Positions 9,981 through 19,259 of a DNA stretch of 64,000 bases are shown here, one piece after another. The translations under genes were made by a program, and so were the position numbers. Within the stretch, counting starts at the first letter, position 1, and the number at the start of each line of letters is the position of its first letter. Source of the stretch: Eriocheir sinensis (lineage: Eukaryota; Arthropoda; Malacostraca; Decapoda; Varunidae); the NCBI RefSeq assembly GCF_024679095.1, contig NC_066509.1:20134811-20198810 (forward strand). The letters run 5' to 3'. The notes beneath the pieces are model-generated. The model was not told the origin of the DNA, searched no databases, and saw only the letters and a program-made list of their open reading frames with translations.

Positions 9981-10005
9981 TTCCCACGGTATTGCCTCGT
10001 GGGAA
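9981..10005. other. Short perfect hairpin
   Basis: TTCCCACG (9981-9988) and CGTGGGAA (9998-10005) are perfect inverted repeats with a 9-nt loop. There is no T run after it, and in a eukaryotic context no terminator role is implied. Confidence 0.55.
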
Positions 10006-10099
10006 TACAGAAAACGAAGATAGGAATATGGATTATAGAAAATGGAAAGCTGGGAGCCGGCGAAAACATACGATATTGGGAGCCGCATAAAACGACTGT

Positions 10100-10335
10100 C
10101 AGAAATTGATACTTTATAGAATGCGAAAAGAGAAATGAAGAGACGCGAATAGGAGCCGTCACATTATCTTCTGAAAGTGAAAGGCAATCAGGTGAGGGAA
10201 TATTGCCTGAACTGATAATTTATAGAATGCGAATAGAGAAATGAAGAGGGGCAAATAGGAGTAGGCCTACTTCTCACGGGCAATTTAACATTATATTATC
10301 TTCTGAAAGTGAAAGGCAATCAGGTGAGAAAGAAT
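10100..10335 (+). repeat. ~106-132-bp tandem duplication
   Basis: TTTATAGAATGCGAA recurs about 106 bp apart (10111 and 10217), and ATTATCTTCTGAAAGTGAAA recurs 132 bp apart (10163 and 10295). The second copy carries an extra segment of about 26 bp around AGGCCTACTTCTCACGGGC. Outside this insert the copies are nearly identical, so the duplication is recent. Confidence 0.9.
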
Positions 10336-10364
10336 TTTACCTGTGCTGGGGTGCTGCAGGTAAA
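10336..10364. other. Short perfect hairpin after the duplication
   Basis: TTTACCTG (10336-10343) pairs with CAGGTAAA (10357-10364) across a 13-nt loop. It lies just past the right end of the second copy of the ~130-bp duplication. Confidence 0.5.
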
Positions 10365-10555
10365 GCATAACACACCTGATACGTGTCTGAAAATAAGTCT
10401 TCAAATAAGTGTCGAAAGAAGATGGAAAATAAGAAATGGAAGGTAAAAGAATAGACGAAAAAGAAAAGGAAGCTGGAAGAAAAGAGTAAAATAAGACGGA
10501 AAGGAGGAGGAAGAGAGAGAAAGTGAGGGGGAGAAGAGGAATGTAGCTAAGAGTA

Positions 10556-10557
<2 letters not shown>
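10365..10557 (+). other. Purine-rich spacer
   Basis: G/A-rich low-complexity sequence between the hairpin and the AC tract. I see no gene. Confidence 0.5.

Positions 10558-10605
<48 letters not shown>
10558..10605 (+). repeat. (AC)24 microsatellite
   Basis: Uninterrupted, then one GA interruption and six more AC units to about 10619. Confidence 0.98.
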
Positions 10606-10607
<2 letters not shown>

Positions 10608-10654
10608 ACACACACACAACAAACATAATATATTCCCAAACTCCCACTTTTTGC

Positions 10655-10697
10655 CCACCACCACCACCACCACCGCCACCGCCACCACCACCACCAC
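10655..10697 (+). repeat. (CCA)n microsatellite with CCG variants
   Basis: About 14 CCA triplets with two or three CCG variant units in the middle. Confidence 0.96.
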
Positions 10698-10854
10698 ATC
10701 GAACATTATTGCCAACACCTGAACAAAACACAACCAGTTTTAAAGCCGCAGGGAACTATTAGTGTGTCCATAAAGCAGCGCGTGGCGACAGTGGCACCGA
10801 GGTGGAAACATTTTGCACTAGACATAGAGGGAAAAAAATACCTGAATGGAAGGA

Positions 10855-10998
10855 GACAGAGATAGAAACAGAGACAGAGACAGACAGAAACAGAGTAGAG
10901 ACAGAGACAGAGAGAGACAGAGACGGCCAAAAACAGAGAAAGAGTAGAGACAGAGAAAGACAGACAGACAGAAAGACAAACAGAAAGGGAGATAGACA
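10855..10998 (+). repeat. Imperfect (AGACAG)n tract
   Basis: AGACAGAGACAGAGACAG-type units with frequent GAAACAG and GTAGAG variants. Low-complexity purine-rich DNA. Confidence 0.9.
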
Positions 10999-11043
10999 AG
11001 GCTCCTGAAAAATTATGAAAAGGTAAAAGTAATAAAAAGGCGT

Positions 11044-11046
<3 letters not shown>

Positions 11047-11134
<88 letters not shown>
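11047..11134 (+). repeat. (AC)n microsatellite
   Basis: About 44 AC units with a single AAAC interruption near 11097. Confidence 0.99.
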
Positions 11135-11136
<2 letters not shown>

Positions 11137-11222
11137 AAACCGACAGACAGACTAACCAACCAAGAGTCAAACAAACCGACCCACCGACACACCGACACAC
11201 TGACAGACCGACAGACCGACAA
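11137..11222 (+). repeat. Imperfect (ACCGACAG)n tract
   Basis: ACCGACAGACCGACAG-type units, 8-10 bp each, including ACCGACCC and ACCGACAC variants. It joins directly to the AC tract, so the two probably share an origin by slippage and mutation. Confidence 0.88.
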
Positions 11223-11249
11223 CTTTAAGGCATTTAGCTGACCTTTCTA

Positions 11250-11266
11250 CCCCCCCCCCCCCCCCC
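11250..11266 (+). repeat. Poly-C run (17 nt)
   Basis: Seventeen consecutive C. Long C homopolymers are uncommon and the exact length is sensitive to sequencing error. Confidence 0.95.
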
Positions 11267-11329
11267 GTAGCTCCCTCCTGTGGCTCATTTTCGGATAAAC
11301 TGACCTAAAAATATAATGCCGGGAGCTGC

Positions 11330-12150
11330 TGAAGATAGGGGCGAAAAGGAGGAAGAAGAAGGAAAGGAGGGAAGGGCAGAGGTATGGAAGAAGAGGGAGG
11401 AAAAGAAGGGAAGATCGAGGCATGGAAAAGCAAGAAAGGAAAGTCGAAGGTATGAAAGAAAGGAGAGGGAAGGAAAGGAAAAAAAGGTGGGAGATATATG
11501 CATGGAGGAGAATGAGAGGGAAGGAAGGGAGAAGGTATGGAAAGAGACAGATAGGGAAGGAGAGGGAAAGATAGGGAGTAAACAAAAGAGGAGGAAGAAT
11601 GAAAGGAACTAAATGAGGAAGGGAAAAACGAAGGAAAGAAAGGGGGTGAAAGAGGAAACAAAGGAGGAAGGAAAGAAAGGGAACAGAAGGGAAAATGGGA
11701 AGTATAAGGAGAGTAGAAAGTTAGTGATAGAATAAGGAAAGAGAAGGAAGAAATGGAGAAGAGAAAGAAAGAAAGGCGAAACGGGGAAGGCTGAGAAGAA
11801 GAGAGAATGGAAAACGGAAGGAAGGAAGGGAGTAATACAAGGACATGAAAGAGTAGGCAGCAAGAGAGATACAAATGGAGGAAGGAAGGGAGGGAGAGAG
11901 TAATAAAGAGAGAGGGAGAGAAGAAGAAGGAACAGGAAGGAGTAAGCTACAGAAGAGGGAGAGGGAGGAAAGCCATGATAAAGTACAATGTCTGAAGAAA
12001 ATGGAAGTTCAGGAGATACTCATATGATCTAATAAGGAAGAAAGGAGGGAGAGGAAAGATTGGAGGGAGGGAAGGAGGGAGGGAAAAGCGACAGGTGAGT
12101 AGACAGCCAGGTGAGGTAGAAGTAATCAGAAAATGAGGGAGGGAAGGAAG
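11330..12150 (+). repeat. Purine-rich block with decayed short tandem units
   Basis: Almost pure G/A on the + strand. GGTATGGAAG/GGCATGGAAA-like words recur about every 35-50 bp between 11375 and 11540. GGAAGGAGGGAGGGA-like words dominate later. The 189- and 317-residue minus-strand frames are polypyrimidine translations and are not credible proteins. Confidence 0.7.
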
Positions 12151-12525
12151 GAGGGAGATAAAGGGAGGGAGGGAGAGAATAATGAACAGGAGGGAGAGGA
12201 AGAGGGAAAACATGGGGAGAATGTGGAGTAAAAAAACATGGATAAAGAAAGGGTGAGGAAGATTTAGAAGAAAGGAGAGGAGAGAGAAAACAAGGGAGAG
12301 GGAGGGAGGAGTAATGGAGTGGAAGGAGGGAGGGAGAGGAGAGAAAATGAGACGAAAGAAGGGAGGAGAGAAAAACATGGAGGATAAAGAGAGGATAAAA
12401 GGAGATTTGGAGGGAAGAAGACAGGAGAGAAAGAAAACAAGGGAGAGGGAGGGAGAGAATAATGGAGTGGAAGGAGGGAGGGAAAGGAGATAAAATAAAA
12501 GGAGAGAGAAAAAAATATAAAAATG
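12151..12525 (+). repeat. ~147-bp purine-rich tandem repeat, ~2.5 copies
   Basis: CAAGGGAGAGGGAGGGAG occurs at 12291 and 12438. The paired landmark AATAATG or AGTAATGG follows each, and a diverged equivalent lies near 12178. Units share ATGGATAAAG/GGATAAAGAG and AGATTTNGAGG words. Confidence 0.82.
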
Positions 12526-12528
12526 GAT

Positions 12529-12530
<2 letters not shown>

Positions 12531-12585
<55 letters not shown>
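12531..12585 (+). repeat. (GA)27 microsatellite
   Basis: Uninterrupted GA at the right end of the purine-rich tandem repeat. Confidence 0.99.
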
Positions 12586-12587
<2 letters not shown>

Positions 12588-12684
12588 GAGATTGATTAGT
12601 ACAAGTCATCACTAGAAATGACACGAGAATGCGAGGTAAATTTAGCTCTGATATCGAAGTTACTAAGAACGAGGCTGCGTGTTT

Positions 12685-12736
12685 GGAGGAGAAAGAGGAG
12701 GAGGAGGAGGAGGAGGAGGAGGAGGAAGAGGAGGAG
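12685..12736 (+). repeat. (GGA)n microsatellite
   Basis: About 14 GGA units with GAAAGA and GAAGAG interruptions at its two ends. Confidence 0.96.
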
Positions 12737-12799
12737 AGCCACGCCTGATATACTGGACCACTAATCCATAAATACTTCGGAGAAACGGGGTCTGGAACG

Positions 12800-13260
12800 T
12801 TATAAAGAGTACTCTCATTTTCATTCTTCTTTTCTTTTGCTTTCTCTTTCATTTTTATTCTTCCTGTATTTTTCTCTTTCTTTTTTTCTTTCGCGAACAC
12901 ATATATGACTTTTTCTTCATTTCTTTTGTTTTTCTTTCTTTTCTTCTCTTTTTTTCCATATTTTTCTTTCTTTCCTTTTTTCTCTCACATATATGCTTCT
13001 TCTTTTCTTCCTTTCTTCCCTCCTTCAGTTCTTTTTTTTTGCTTTCCTTCTCTGTTTTCTCGCTTTGTCTTTCTCACTTTCTCTCACTTTTTATCTTTTT
13101 TTATTTTTACTTGTTCTTTTTTGTTTTTTCTGTCTTTCGTTCCTTCTTTCTTTCTTTCTCAAATATAAATGCTTCCTTTCTTCCTTCCTTTCCCCCAGTC
13201 CCCTCTTCCTTTTCTTCCTTGCTTTTCCTTTTTTCCTTCCTCTATAAAACTACCTCCTCT
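12800..13260 (+). other. Pyrimidine-rich block (T-rich)
   Basis: The strand bias flips again near 12810. TTTCTTTC-type sequence with ATATATGCTTC and ATATAAATGCTTCC recurring about 175 bp apart (near 12988 and 13162). No gene. Confidence 0.65.
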
Positions 13261-13720
13261 TCTTTCTCTTTCTCCTCAGATCCTCAAAAGAGTCTTCCTG
13301 CCAGGTTTACTTGGCATCGCTGTCTTCCTGTTCCTCATTCTCAAACAAGATTATACCCATCCTTCCTCTTTTTCTCTGTCCATTTTTCCTTTCTTTATCT
13401 CGTTCCTTCAAGAATTGGTTTACTTGGCATCACACTCTTCCTATTCCCATCCTTCAACAAGATCATACCCTTCATCTTCTCTATTTCTCTATCCCTTTAT
13501 TCCTCCTTCTCTCTCTTGTTCCTTTATGAATTGGTTTACTAATATACTTGTGGGTGAGTGGACAGTCTTGACAGTCATGTGGTGGGTGTCGGTGCGAAAG
13601 GACAAGCAAGATCATAACATTCTTTTCATCTGTCACTCCTCTTCATTCCTTTATTTCCTCCTTCCTTCAAGAAATGGTTTACGAATATGCTGTTGGATGA
13701 GAGGAACAAGCTTGGCGGTG
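13261..13720 (+). repeat. ~113-143-bp tandem repeat, ~4 copies
   Basis: GGTTTACTTGGCATC or a diverged GGTTTACNAATAT starts units at 13306, 13419, 13535 and 13678. Each is preceded by TTCCTTCAAGAATTGG or a variant. The third unit contains a less repetitive insertion (about 13545-13615). Confidence 0.82.
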
Positions 13721-13724
13721 ATGT

Positions 13725-13978
13725 TAAGTTTACAGGAGGTGCCCATGACAGACCTTTCCTTATGTTCCTGTGTTCTCCCCTCCTTATCTCCTCTTCATTC
13801 CTTACCTTCCCTCTCATCAAGGTACCACGATAGAAAAGGTTAGATGAACGTATGAACAGGTAGAATAGGTAATGTTAGGTTTACTGGAGCTCCCCGTGAC
13901 AGACCTCTCCTTATGTTCCTGTGTTCTCCCCTCCTTATCTCCTCTTCATTCCTTACCTTTCCTCTCATCAAGGTACCG
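13725..13978 (+). repeat. 151-bp near-identical tandem duplication
   Basis: GACAGACCTNTCCTTATGTT occurs at 13747 and 13898, and about 80 bp following it match with two visible mismatches, ending CATCAAGGTACC. Copy 1 has an extra GATAGAAAAGGTTAGATGAA-type tail before copy 2 starts. Confidence 0.95.
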
Positions 13979-14125
13979 CTTCTTCCCTCGTTCCCTCTGT
14001 CACTTATCCCCTTCCTTCCTTCGCCGATCCAGCATCAAGAGATCAAGAAAAAGAAGAAATATCGCGGGATTTATGTGGTTCACGGAAATTATTGCTCGTG
14101 TGTCCTGATCGTAGAGGAAATTGGT

Positions 14126-14129
<4 letters not shown>

Positions 14130-14192
<63 letters not shown>
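14130..14192 (+). repeat. (GA)31 microsatellite
   Basis: Uninterrupted GA, entered from TTGGTAACTG and left into CTTCCTTCCCCCC. The switch from GA to pyrimidine-rich sequence is abrupt. Confidence 0.99.
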
Positions 14193-14195
<3 letters not shown>

Positions 14196-14287
14196 CCTTC
14201 CCCCCGTAATTACCAATGTCAAAATAACGTACTGTGTGCGTTGCTGGTTTTCCGATGGCTTCATTTCCACGGCACACGCCATCCCTC

Positions 14288-14466
14288 TCCTCCTCCTCCT
14301 CCTCCTCCTCCTCCTCCTCCTCCTCCTCCTCCTCCTCCTCCTTCTCCTCCTCCTCCTCCTCCACCTCCTCCTCCTTCTCCAACTACTTCCCCTCCTCACA
14401 CGTCCCCTCCTTCTTCTTCTCCTTCTCCTCTTTCTCCTTCTCCTCCTCCTCCTCCTCCTCTTCCTT
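14288..14466 (+). repeat. Long (TCC)n tract with TTC interruptions
   Basis: About 18 perfect TCC units, then imperfect TCC/TTC/ACC triplets for a further 120 bp. The plus-strand frame here is pure P or S runs, an artefact of the repeat. Confidence 0.97.
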
Positions 14467-15250
14467 CCTTAACCTACTTCTCTGTTCTTTTTCTCTTTTT
14501 CTTCTTTTCTTTTTCCTCTTCCTTCCTTCTTCTTCGCCTCCCTCTCCCTTTCTTCACAGAGGGTTTGGTATTTTTAATTTTCCTTCATTTTTTTATTTCT
14601 CCTTTTTTCTTCCTTTTTGTTTCTTTTTATTGCTTTGTTCTTTTCATCTTATTTTCCTTATATTTTGTTTTCTTTTTCTTGTTTTTTGCCAGTTATTCAC
14701 TTTTCCCTCTTTTTTCCTTTTCCTTTTTTTGCTTGCTTGTTTTTTTTTTTCTCTCCCTCCTTCTTCCTTGTCTGTCTCGCCTTCCTCCTCCATCACTTGA
14801 AGTAGTTTATTCTTCTCGTCCTGCGTTTCTTTTTCTCTTTCTTTGTCTTTCTCTTTCTCTCTCTGTTTTTCCTCTTCTCTTTATCTACTCTTCCCCTTCT
14901 CCTCCACCCTTCCTTTATTGCCTCTTCTCCTTCTCTTTCTCTTTCTTCTGTTTTTCTTTGTTATTATTTTGTCTTTCTCATTGTTCATAGTAACGTGTTG
15001 TATTATTGTTCTTTGTTTTTTTGTGTGTGTGTTTTTAGTCTTTTTTTCCTGTTTTTTATCATCTTTTTTTTCATTCTTCATCAAACTTTTTAAAATTCTT
15101 CATTGTCAGTTTTAGGTCACCATACATTTTTTTGTTTTCTAATTCGCCATCCAATTTCGTTTTCATTTTTTTTATTTTATTTGTTATGCAGTGACTTTCC
15201 TAATTAATCTTTATTTTTTTATACATGCTTTACTGTCCTTTCTTCTGATT
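14467..15250 (+). other. Pyrimidine-rich block, T-rich
   Basis: TTTTC/CTTTT-rich DNA that becomes generally AT-rich after about 14960. I see no conserved motif or repeat of fixed period. Confidence 0.6.
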
Positions 15251-15254
15251 TATA

Positions 15255-15281
15255 TCCTCTATCTATCTATCTATCTATCTT
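15255..15281 (+). repeat. (TCTA)6 microsatellite
   Basis: Short perfect tetranucleotide tract. A related imperfect (TATC)n tract lies 185 bp to the right. Confidence 0.95.
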
Positions 15282-15464
15282 TCCTTTTTTATTAGTCCTG
15301 CTCTTTCATTCTTTGTTCTTTTATATATTTTTCTTATATTCTTTTCTTTATTTCAGTCCTATTCATATGTTTTATTCCTCAATTCCTCTTTTTTTCCTTC
15401 CTCCTTATCTTCCTCCTTCTCTTAGTTAACGAAATCATTCTTATTTGCTTATTCATTCTCTCTT

Positions 15465-15507
15465 TCTATCTATATCTATCTGTATCTATATCTATCTTAT
15501 CTATCCC
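15465..15507 (+). repeat. Imperfect (TATC)n microsatellite
   Basis: CTATCTATATCTATCTGTAT-type alternation of TATC and TA units. Confidence 0.9.
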
Positions 15508-15539
15508 CCCTCCTCCTCTTTTCCCTCTTTATTTCTTCT

Positions 15540-15790
15540 CATTATAACAAAACAAAACCTTTCAAGTCGTAATTTCCCTTCAGGCAGTTTAACGTGACAT
15601 TGCAATGTGTGTGCCCGTCAAGGAAACTCACTTTACGAGGCGCGCGTTTCAGCGTCAGGCAAACAAACAGCTGTGGCCCTGAGCTGAACAAGACGCCCGC
15701 TGATTGGTTAGCCGGGGAACCTCTTTGGGCCAATCAGGAGAGTGTTTACGTTTCCCCCAAGAATGCTTTGGGTCTGTTAGTCGCCATGTG
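15540..15790. other. Unique-looking island, CpG-containing
   Basis: About 250 bp free of simple repeats, with balanced base composition and a CpG cluster around ACGAGGCGCGCGTTTCAGCG (near 15640). Open frames cross it on both strands (15594-15935 + and 15542-15733 -), but neither shows a family motif that I recognise. The plus-strand one runs straight into polypyrimidine sequence. It could be a promoter remnant, a short exon or a mobile-element fragment. I cannot choose among these. Confidence 0.55.
15700..15737. promoter_or_regulatory. Pair of facing CCAAT boxes
   Basis: CTGATTGG at 15700-15707 and its exact reverse complement CCAATCAG at 15730-15737 have 22 bp between them. CTGATTGG/CCAATCAG is the preferred form of the NF-Y binding site (established). 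Paired sites about three helical turns apart are common in animal promoters. No start site or gene was identified nearby, so the regulatory role is inference. Confidence 0.4.
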
Positions 15791-15839
15791 GTCTTTTTTT
15801 TCTTTTTTTTCTCTCCCAAACAGTTTTCTTTTTCCACTT

Positions 15840-16435
15840 TTTCATCATCATCATTATTATCCTCTTCCTCCTCCTTTTTCTCCTTCCTTCCACCCTCCTC
15901 ATTCTCCTCATATTCTCTTTTTTTCTCTTCTCTGACTCCTCTCCTCCACTTCGTCATCCTCCTCCTCCTTATTAGCTTCATCATCATCCTCCACATTCTT
16001 TTCCCCCTCTTCCTCTTTTTCCTTTCCTTTCTCCTCATTCTCCCTTTTTCTCTTCTTCTCCATTTTTCCTCTCCCTTCTTCATCCACCTCATCATTATCA
16101 TCACTGTTATCGTCATTATCATCATCTTCCTCCTCCTCCTTTCCATCGTCGTCATTTTCCCCATTTTCCCTTTTTTCTTTATTTTTTTCTCATTCCATCA
16201 TCACTATCACCATCATCCTCATCTTCCTTCTTTTCCTCCTCCTTCTCCTTCTCCTCCTCCTCCTTTCCATCGTCCTCATTCTCCCCATTTTCCCTTTTTT
16301 TCTACATTTTTCTATTTTTTTCTCATTCCATCATCATCGCTATCACCATCATCCTCATCTTCCTTCTTTTCCTCCCCCTTCTCCTTTTCCTTCTCCTCCT
16401 TTCCATCGTCCTCATCCTCCTCGTCTCTCCCTTTT
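15840..16435 (+). repeat. ~124-136-bp pyrimidine-rich tandem repeat, ~3-4 copies
   Basis: TTCCATCGTC starts equivalent points at 16141, 16265 and 16401. CTCATTCCATCATCNCTATC lies at 16189 and 16322 and is followed by a nearly identical 40-bp ATCATCCTCATCTTCCTTC-type stretch. Earlier, more diverged copies extend left to about 15840 with TCATCATCATCATTATTATC. Confidence 0.88.
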
Positions 16436-16602
16436 TCCTTCGAGGGAGTAAAAATCTCAATTGGTTTCTCGGAAAATACAGATGACCCATAAATTCAATT
16501 AAAGAGGAACGAAGCGAAAAATTAAGGAGGAAGGAAAAAAAACTTTGAAGTAAAACACCGAAGGAAAACAAGAGGAAGAGGAAAGAGGATCAAGAGGAGG
16601 AG

Positions 16603-16604
<2 letters not shown>

Positions 16605-16662
<58 letters not shown>
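16605..16662 (+). repeat. (GA)29 microsatellite
   Basis: Uninterrupted GA passing into a short TATATAT run. It sits at the start of a new purine-rich block. Confidence 0.99.
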
Positions 16663-16666
<4 letters not shown>

Positions 16667-17160
16667 ATATGATAGTAATAAAAATAACTGCGGTAATCCA
16701 GGACAGAGACGGAACATAATCCTAAAAATATTGCTGGACAGCGAGGACGATCAAGAGGAGGAGGAGTTGACGAAAAAAAAAAGAAAGGGCAGAGAGCAAA
16801 AGGGAGGAAAAGGAACTAGACGGAGATGAAACTGGCTGAGGAACAAGAAAAAAAAGGTAGGTTGAGTATAAAGGAAAATATAGATAAGTAAGAAAAAATT
16901 ACAAACAGAAGCAGAAGGAAGACTGAAAAAAAGATGACAATAAAAACGGGAAACCAGAGAAAGGAAAAAAATAAGGGAAAAGTAAACACAAACAAAGAAG
17001 AAATCAGAAATAAAAAACATATCTTAAAGACCAACGAGAAAAATTGATAAGAAATAACGAGAATAAAGAATAGAAGAAAGAAGAGAGAAACAAGGTAGAA
17101 AAATAGCTAGAATACGACCCAGAAATCAGAAAAGAAGGAACGATAAAGAACGAGACAGTA
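16663..17160 (+). other. A/G-rich block
   Basis: Purine-rich, mainly A-rich sequence, with no strong repeat period visible. TCAAGAGGAGGAGG occurs here at 16751 and also at 16590, on either side of the GA tract. Confidence 0.55.
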
Positions 17161-17675
17161 AGAACAAGCAATAACAAAAGGGGAGAATAAAAGTTCGAGA
17201 AAGGATGGTGAGAAAAAAAACAGATGATCAAGAACAAGAAAAATGAGTAACAACTAGAACGAAAGGAAGAAACAAACGCCTGAAAAAGGAAGACAAGAGA
17301 AATGAAACGATGATAAATGAACAACAACAAGAATATGAAGAAAAAAACGAAACAAAGAAACGGAAAATTGCGAAAGAAAGGCGAGAGAAAAGCAGAAAAT
17401 AAACCAAAAATAGGAATTCAGAACAAGAACGAAAGAAACAAAAATACGAGGAAGAATGACGAGAGAAATACAGATGATAAACAGCAACAAAAAATACAGC
17501 AATTCAACACCAAACAGAAATATGCAAGAACAAAAACAAAAACAAGAACAAGAACGAAAGAAACAAAAATCTGAGGAAGAAGTACGAGAGAAATACAGAT
17601 GATAAACAGCAACAAAAATACAGCAATGCAACACCAGACTACGTAATGATATGCAAGAACAAAAACAAGGATCAC
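17161..17675 (+). repeat. ~125-bp A-rich tandem repeat, 3 copies
   Basis: GAACAAGAACGAAAGAAACA occurs at 17421 and 17546. The following ACGAGAGAAATACAGATGAT and AACAGCAACAAAAA words match closely. A diverged copy (GAGAAATGAAACGATGATAA) begins near 17230. The last two copies are the youngest. Confidence 0.92.
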
Positions 17676-17955
17676 ACGTCTAAGGAACACCCCCAGACGG
17701 ATAGATACAGAAGGAGGCAAGTCGTGGGTAGCCAAGGTCTGTGTGCCGTGGACCTGCAGGCAATAAGGGAGGGACTCGAGGCTTCCCCATCCAATAAACG
17801 GAGGCAGCGACGTGGTTTCTGCGGCCAAGACTACAGAGTTCCATCCGTTCCCTTCCCTTTGTCCCCCCTTCTTCAGTGTGACCTTGGCCTTCCTCTCTCT
17901 CCTCTCTCTCTCTCTCAAGGTTGGAGAAGACAGCTTTAGACACATACATACATAC
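17676..17955. other. Unique-looking island
   Basis: Balanced-composition sequence including GGTAGCCAAGGTCTGTGTGC and GGACCTGCAGGCAATAAGGG. It ends in a short CT run (about 17894-17922). Plus- and minus-strand frames cross it without any recognisable domain. Could be a remnant of a gene or mobile element. Confidence 0.45.
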
Positions 17956-18249
17956 TTCGTCCCCACCTCATGTTTTCATCTCTTTTCTATTTCTTTTGCA
18001 TTGTCTACATATTTCCACTTTCTTTTGCTTCTTTTTTTTTTTCGTTTTTCTTCTGTTTATCTGTTTATTGGTTTCTCCATTGCAATATTTTTTTCTGGTT
18101 TAAATGTTTTCATGTTTTCTTTTTTTTTCTCCTTTTCCTCCTCTTCCTCCGCCTCTTCTTATTCCTTCTCTTTTCCTTTTCCTTTCGTTTTCCACATATC
18201 ACATTCTTATATTTTTTTCTGAATTTTATCTCAATCTTGTATTCTCTTC
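17956..18249 (+). other. Pyrimidine-rich block
   Basis: T-rich low-complexity sequence leading into the TCC-rich duplication. The plus-strand F/S-rich frames are low-complexity artefacts. Confidence 0.6.
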
Positions 18250-18530
18250 TTCCTCCTCCTCCTCCTCCTCCTCCTCTCTCTAGTATTTTTCACTCTCTTC
18301 TTTTTTTGCTTCCTCCTCCTCCTCCTCCTCCTCCCCTTCTTTCTTTTCTTCCAATTCTCCAGTATTTCTCTCCCTTTTTCCTCCTCCTCCTCCTCCTCTC
18401 TTTAGTATTTTTCACTCTTTTTTTTTTGCTTCCTCCTCCTCCTCCTCCTCCTCCTCCCCTTCTTTCTTTTCTTCCAATTCTCCAGTATTTCTCTCCCTTT
18501 TTCCTCCTCCTCCTCCTCCTTATTCTTTAC
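18250..18530 (+). repeat. 122-bp near-identical tandem duplication containing (TCC)n
   Basis: TAGTATTTTTCACTC occurs at 18281 and 18403. Each is followed by a T run, GCTTCC, a TCC tract, CTTCTTTCTTTTCTTCCAAT and TCCAGTATTTCTCTCCC. The copies differ mainly in T-run and TCC-run lengths. Confidence 0.96.
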
Positions 18531-18628
18531 ACGCTCCTCCTCTTAAAACATTTCACTGTATCAGCTGTCGTCTTTTTTTTCTTTCTTTTACTTTTTTATG
18601 TGAACCGAATTTTTGTAAGCCAATACCT

Positions 18629-18631
<3 letters not shown>

Positions 18632-18671
<40 letters not shown>
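18632..18671 (+). repeat. (GA)20 microsatellite
   Basis: Uninterrupted GA, 83 bp from the next GA tract. Confidence 0.98.
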
Positions 18672-18672
<1 letters not shown>

Positions 18673-18751
18673 ACACCATATAATGACGGCCACTGATGAT
18701 CGATTTCCAATGTGCATCCAAGATCAGATGTTCTTACTCCCTCATGCGTGT

Positions 18752-18754
<3 letters not shown>

Positions 18755-18801
<47 letters not shown>
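18755..18801 (+). repeat. (GA)23 microsatellite
   Basis: Uninterrupted GA. The 83 bp between this and the previous tract are ordinary sequence with no visible duplication of flanks. Confidence 0.98.
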
Positions 18802-18805
<4 letters not shown>

Positions 18806-18852
18806 GACCCAAAGTAACTGACTTACTGACTGAATACCTGACAGAGATATGG

Positions 18853-18880
18853 ATAGACAGACAGACAGGCAGACAGGAAT
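18853..18880 (+). repeat. Imperfect (GACA)n tract
   Basis: GATAGACAGACAGACAGGCA-type tetranucleotide tract. Confidence 0.9.
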
Positions 18881-19145
18881 AATGGGAACAAGATAAATTA
18901 TGAAAACGAAGAAGGAAAGCAAGTAAGGAAAAGAGAGAGAGAGGCACACAGACAAAGAGAAATAAAGACAAAAGTTATAGAATGAAAACGAGAGAGAGAA
19001 AACGACAGACGAACAGAAAGAGGAGGAGAGAAATATATGGCAGGCAACAGATAACCTTATTACACCTGCTTCTAGAGGTGGAAATTGTGTGCAGCGGTAA
19101 AGAGAAAGGAAGGAGGCTGACAATTTTAACGGATTGTGTCTTGGA

Positions 19146-19230
19146 AGAGGAGGAGAAGAAGGAGGAGGAGAAAGAGGAGGAGGAGGAGGCGGAGGAGGAG
19201 GAGGAGGAGGCGGAGGAGGAGGAGGAAGCC
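19146..19230 (+). repeat. Imperfect (GGA)n tract
   Basis: GGA units with GAA, AAG and GGC variants over about 85 bp. Confidence 0.95.
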
Positions 19231-19259
19231 CAATGTCAGTGATAATATTCCGTGTCATT

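Noticed and set aside
9981..10005. Transcription terminator hairpin
   Set aside because: No T run and no associated gene. Hairpins of 8 bp are expected by chance in 64 kb.
11250..11266. Poly-C tract as a functional element
   Set aside because: A lone homopolymer in simple-repeat DNA. Slippage or a sequencing artefact is sufficient.
15594..15935. Protein-coding exon on the + strand
   Set aside because: About 65 residues of ordinary composition, then a run of F/S from polypyrimidine DNA. No recognised domain, and splice sites cannot be judged by eye.
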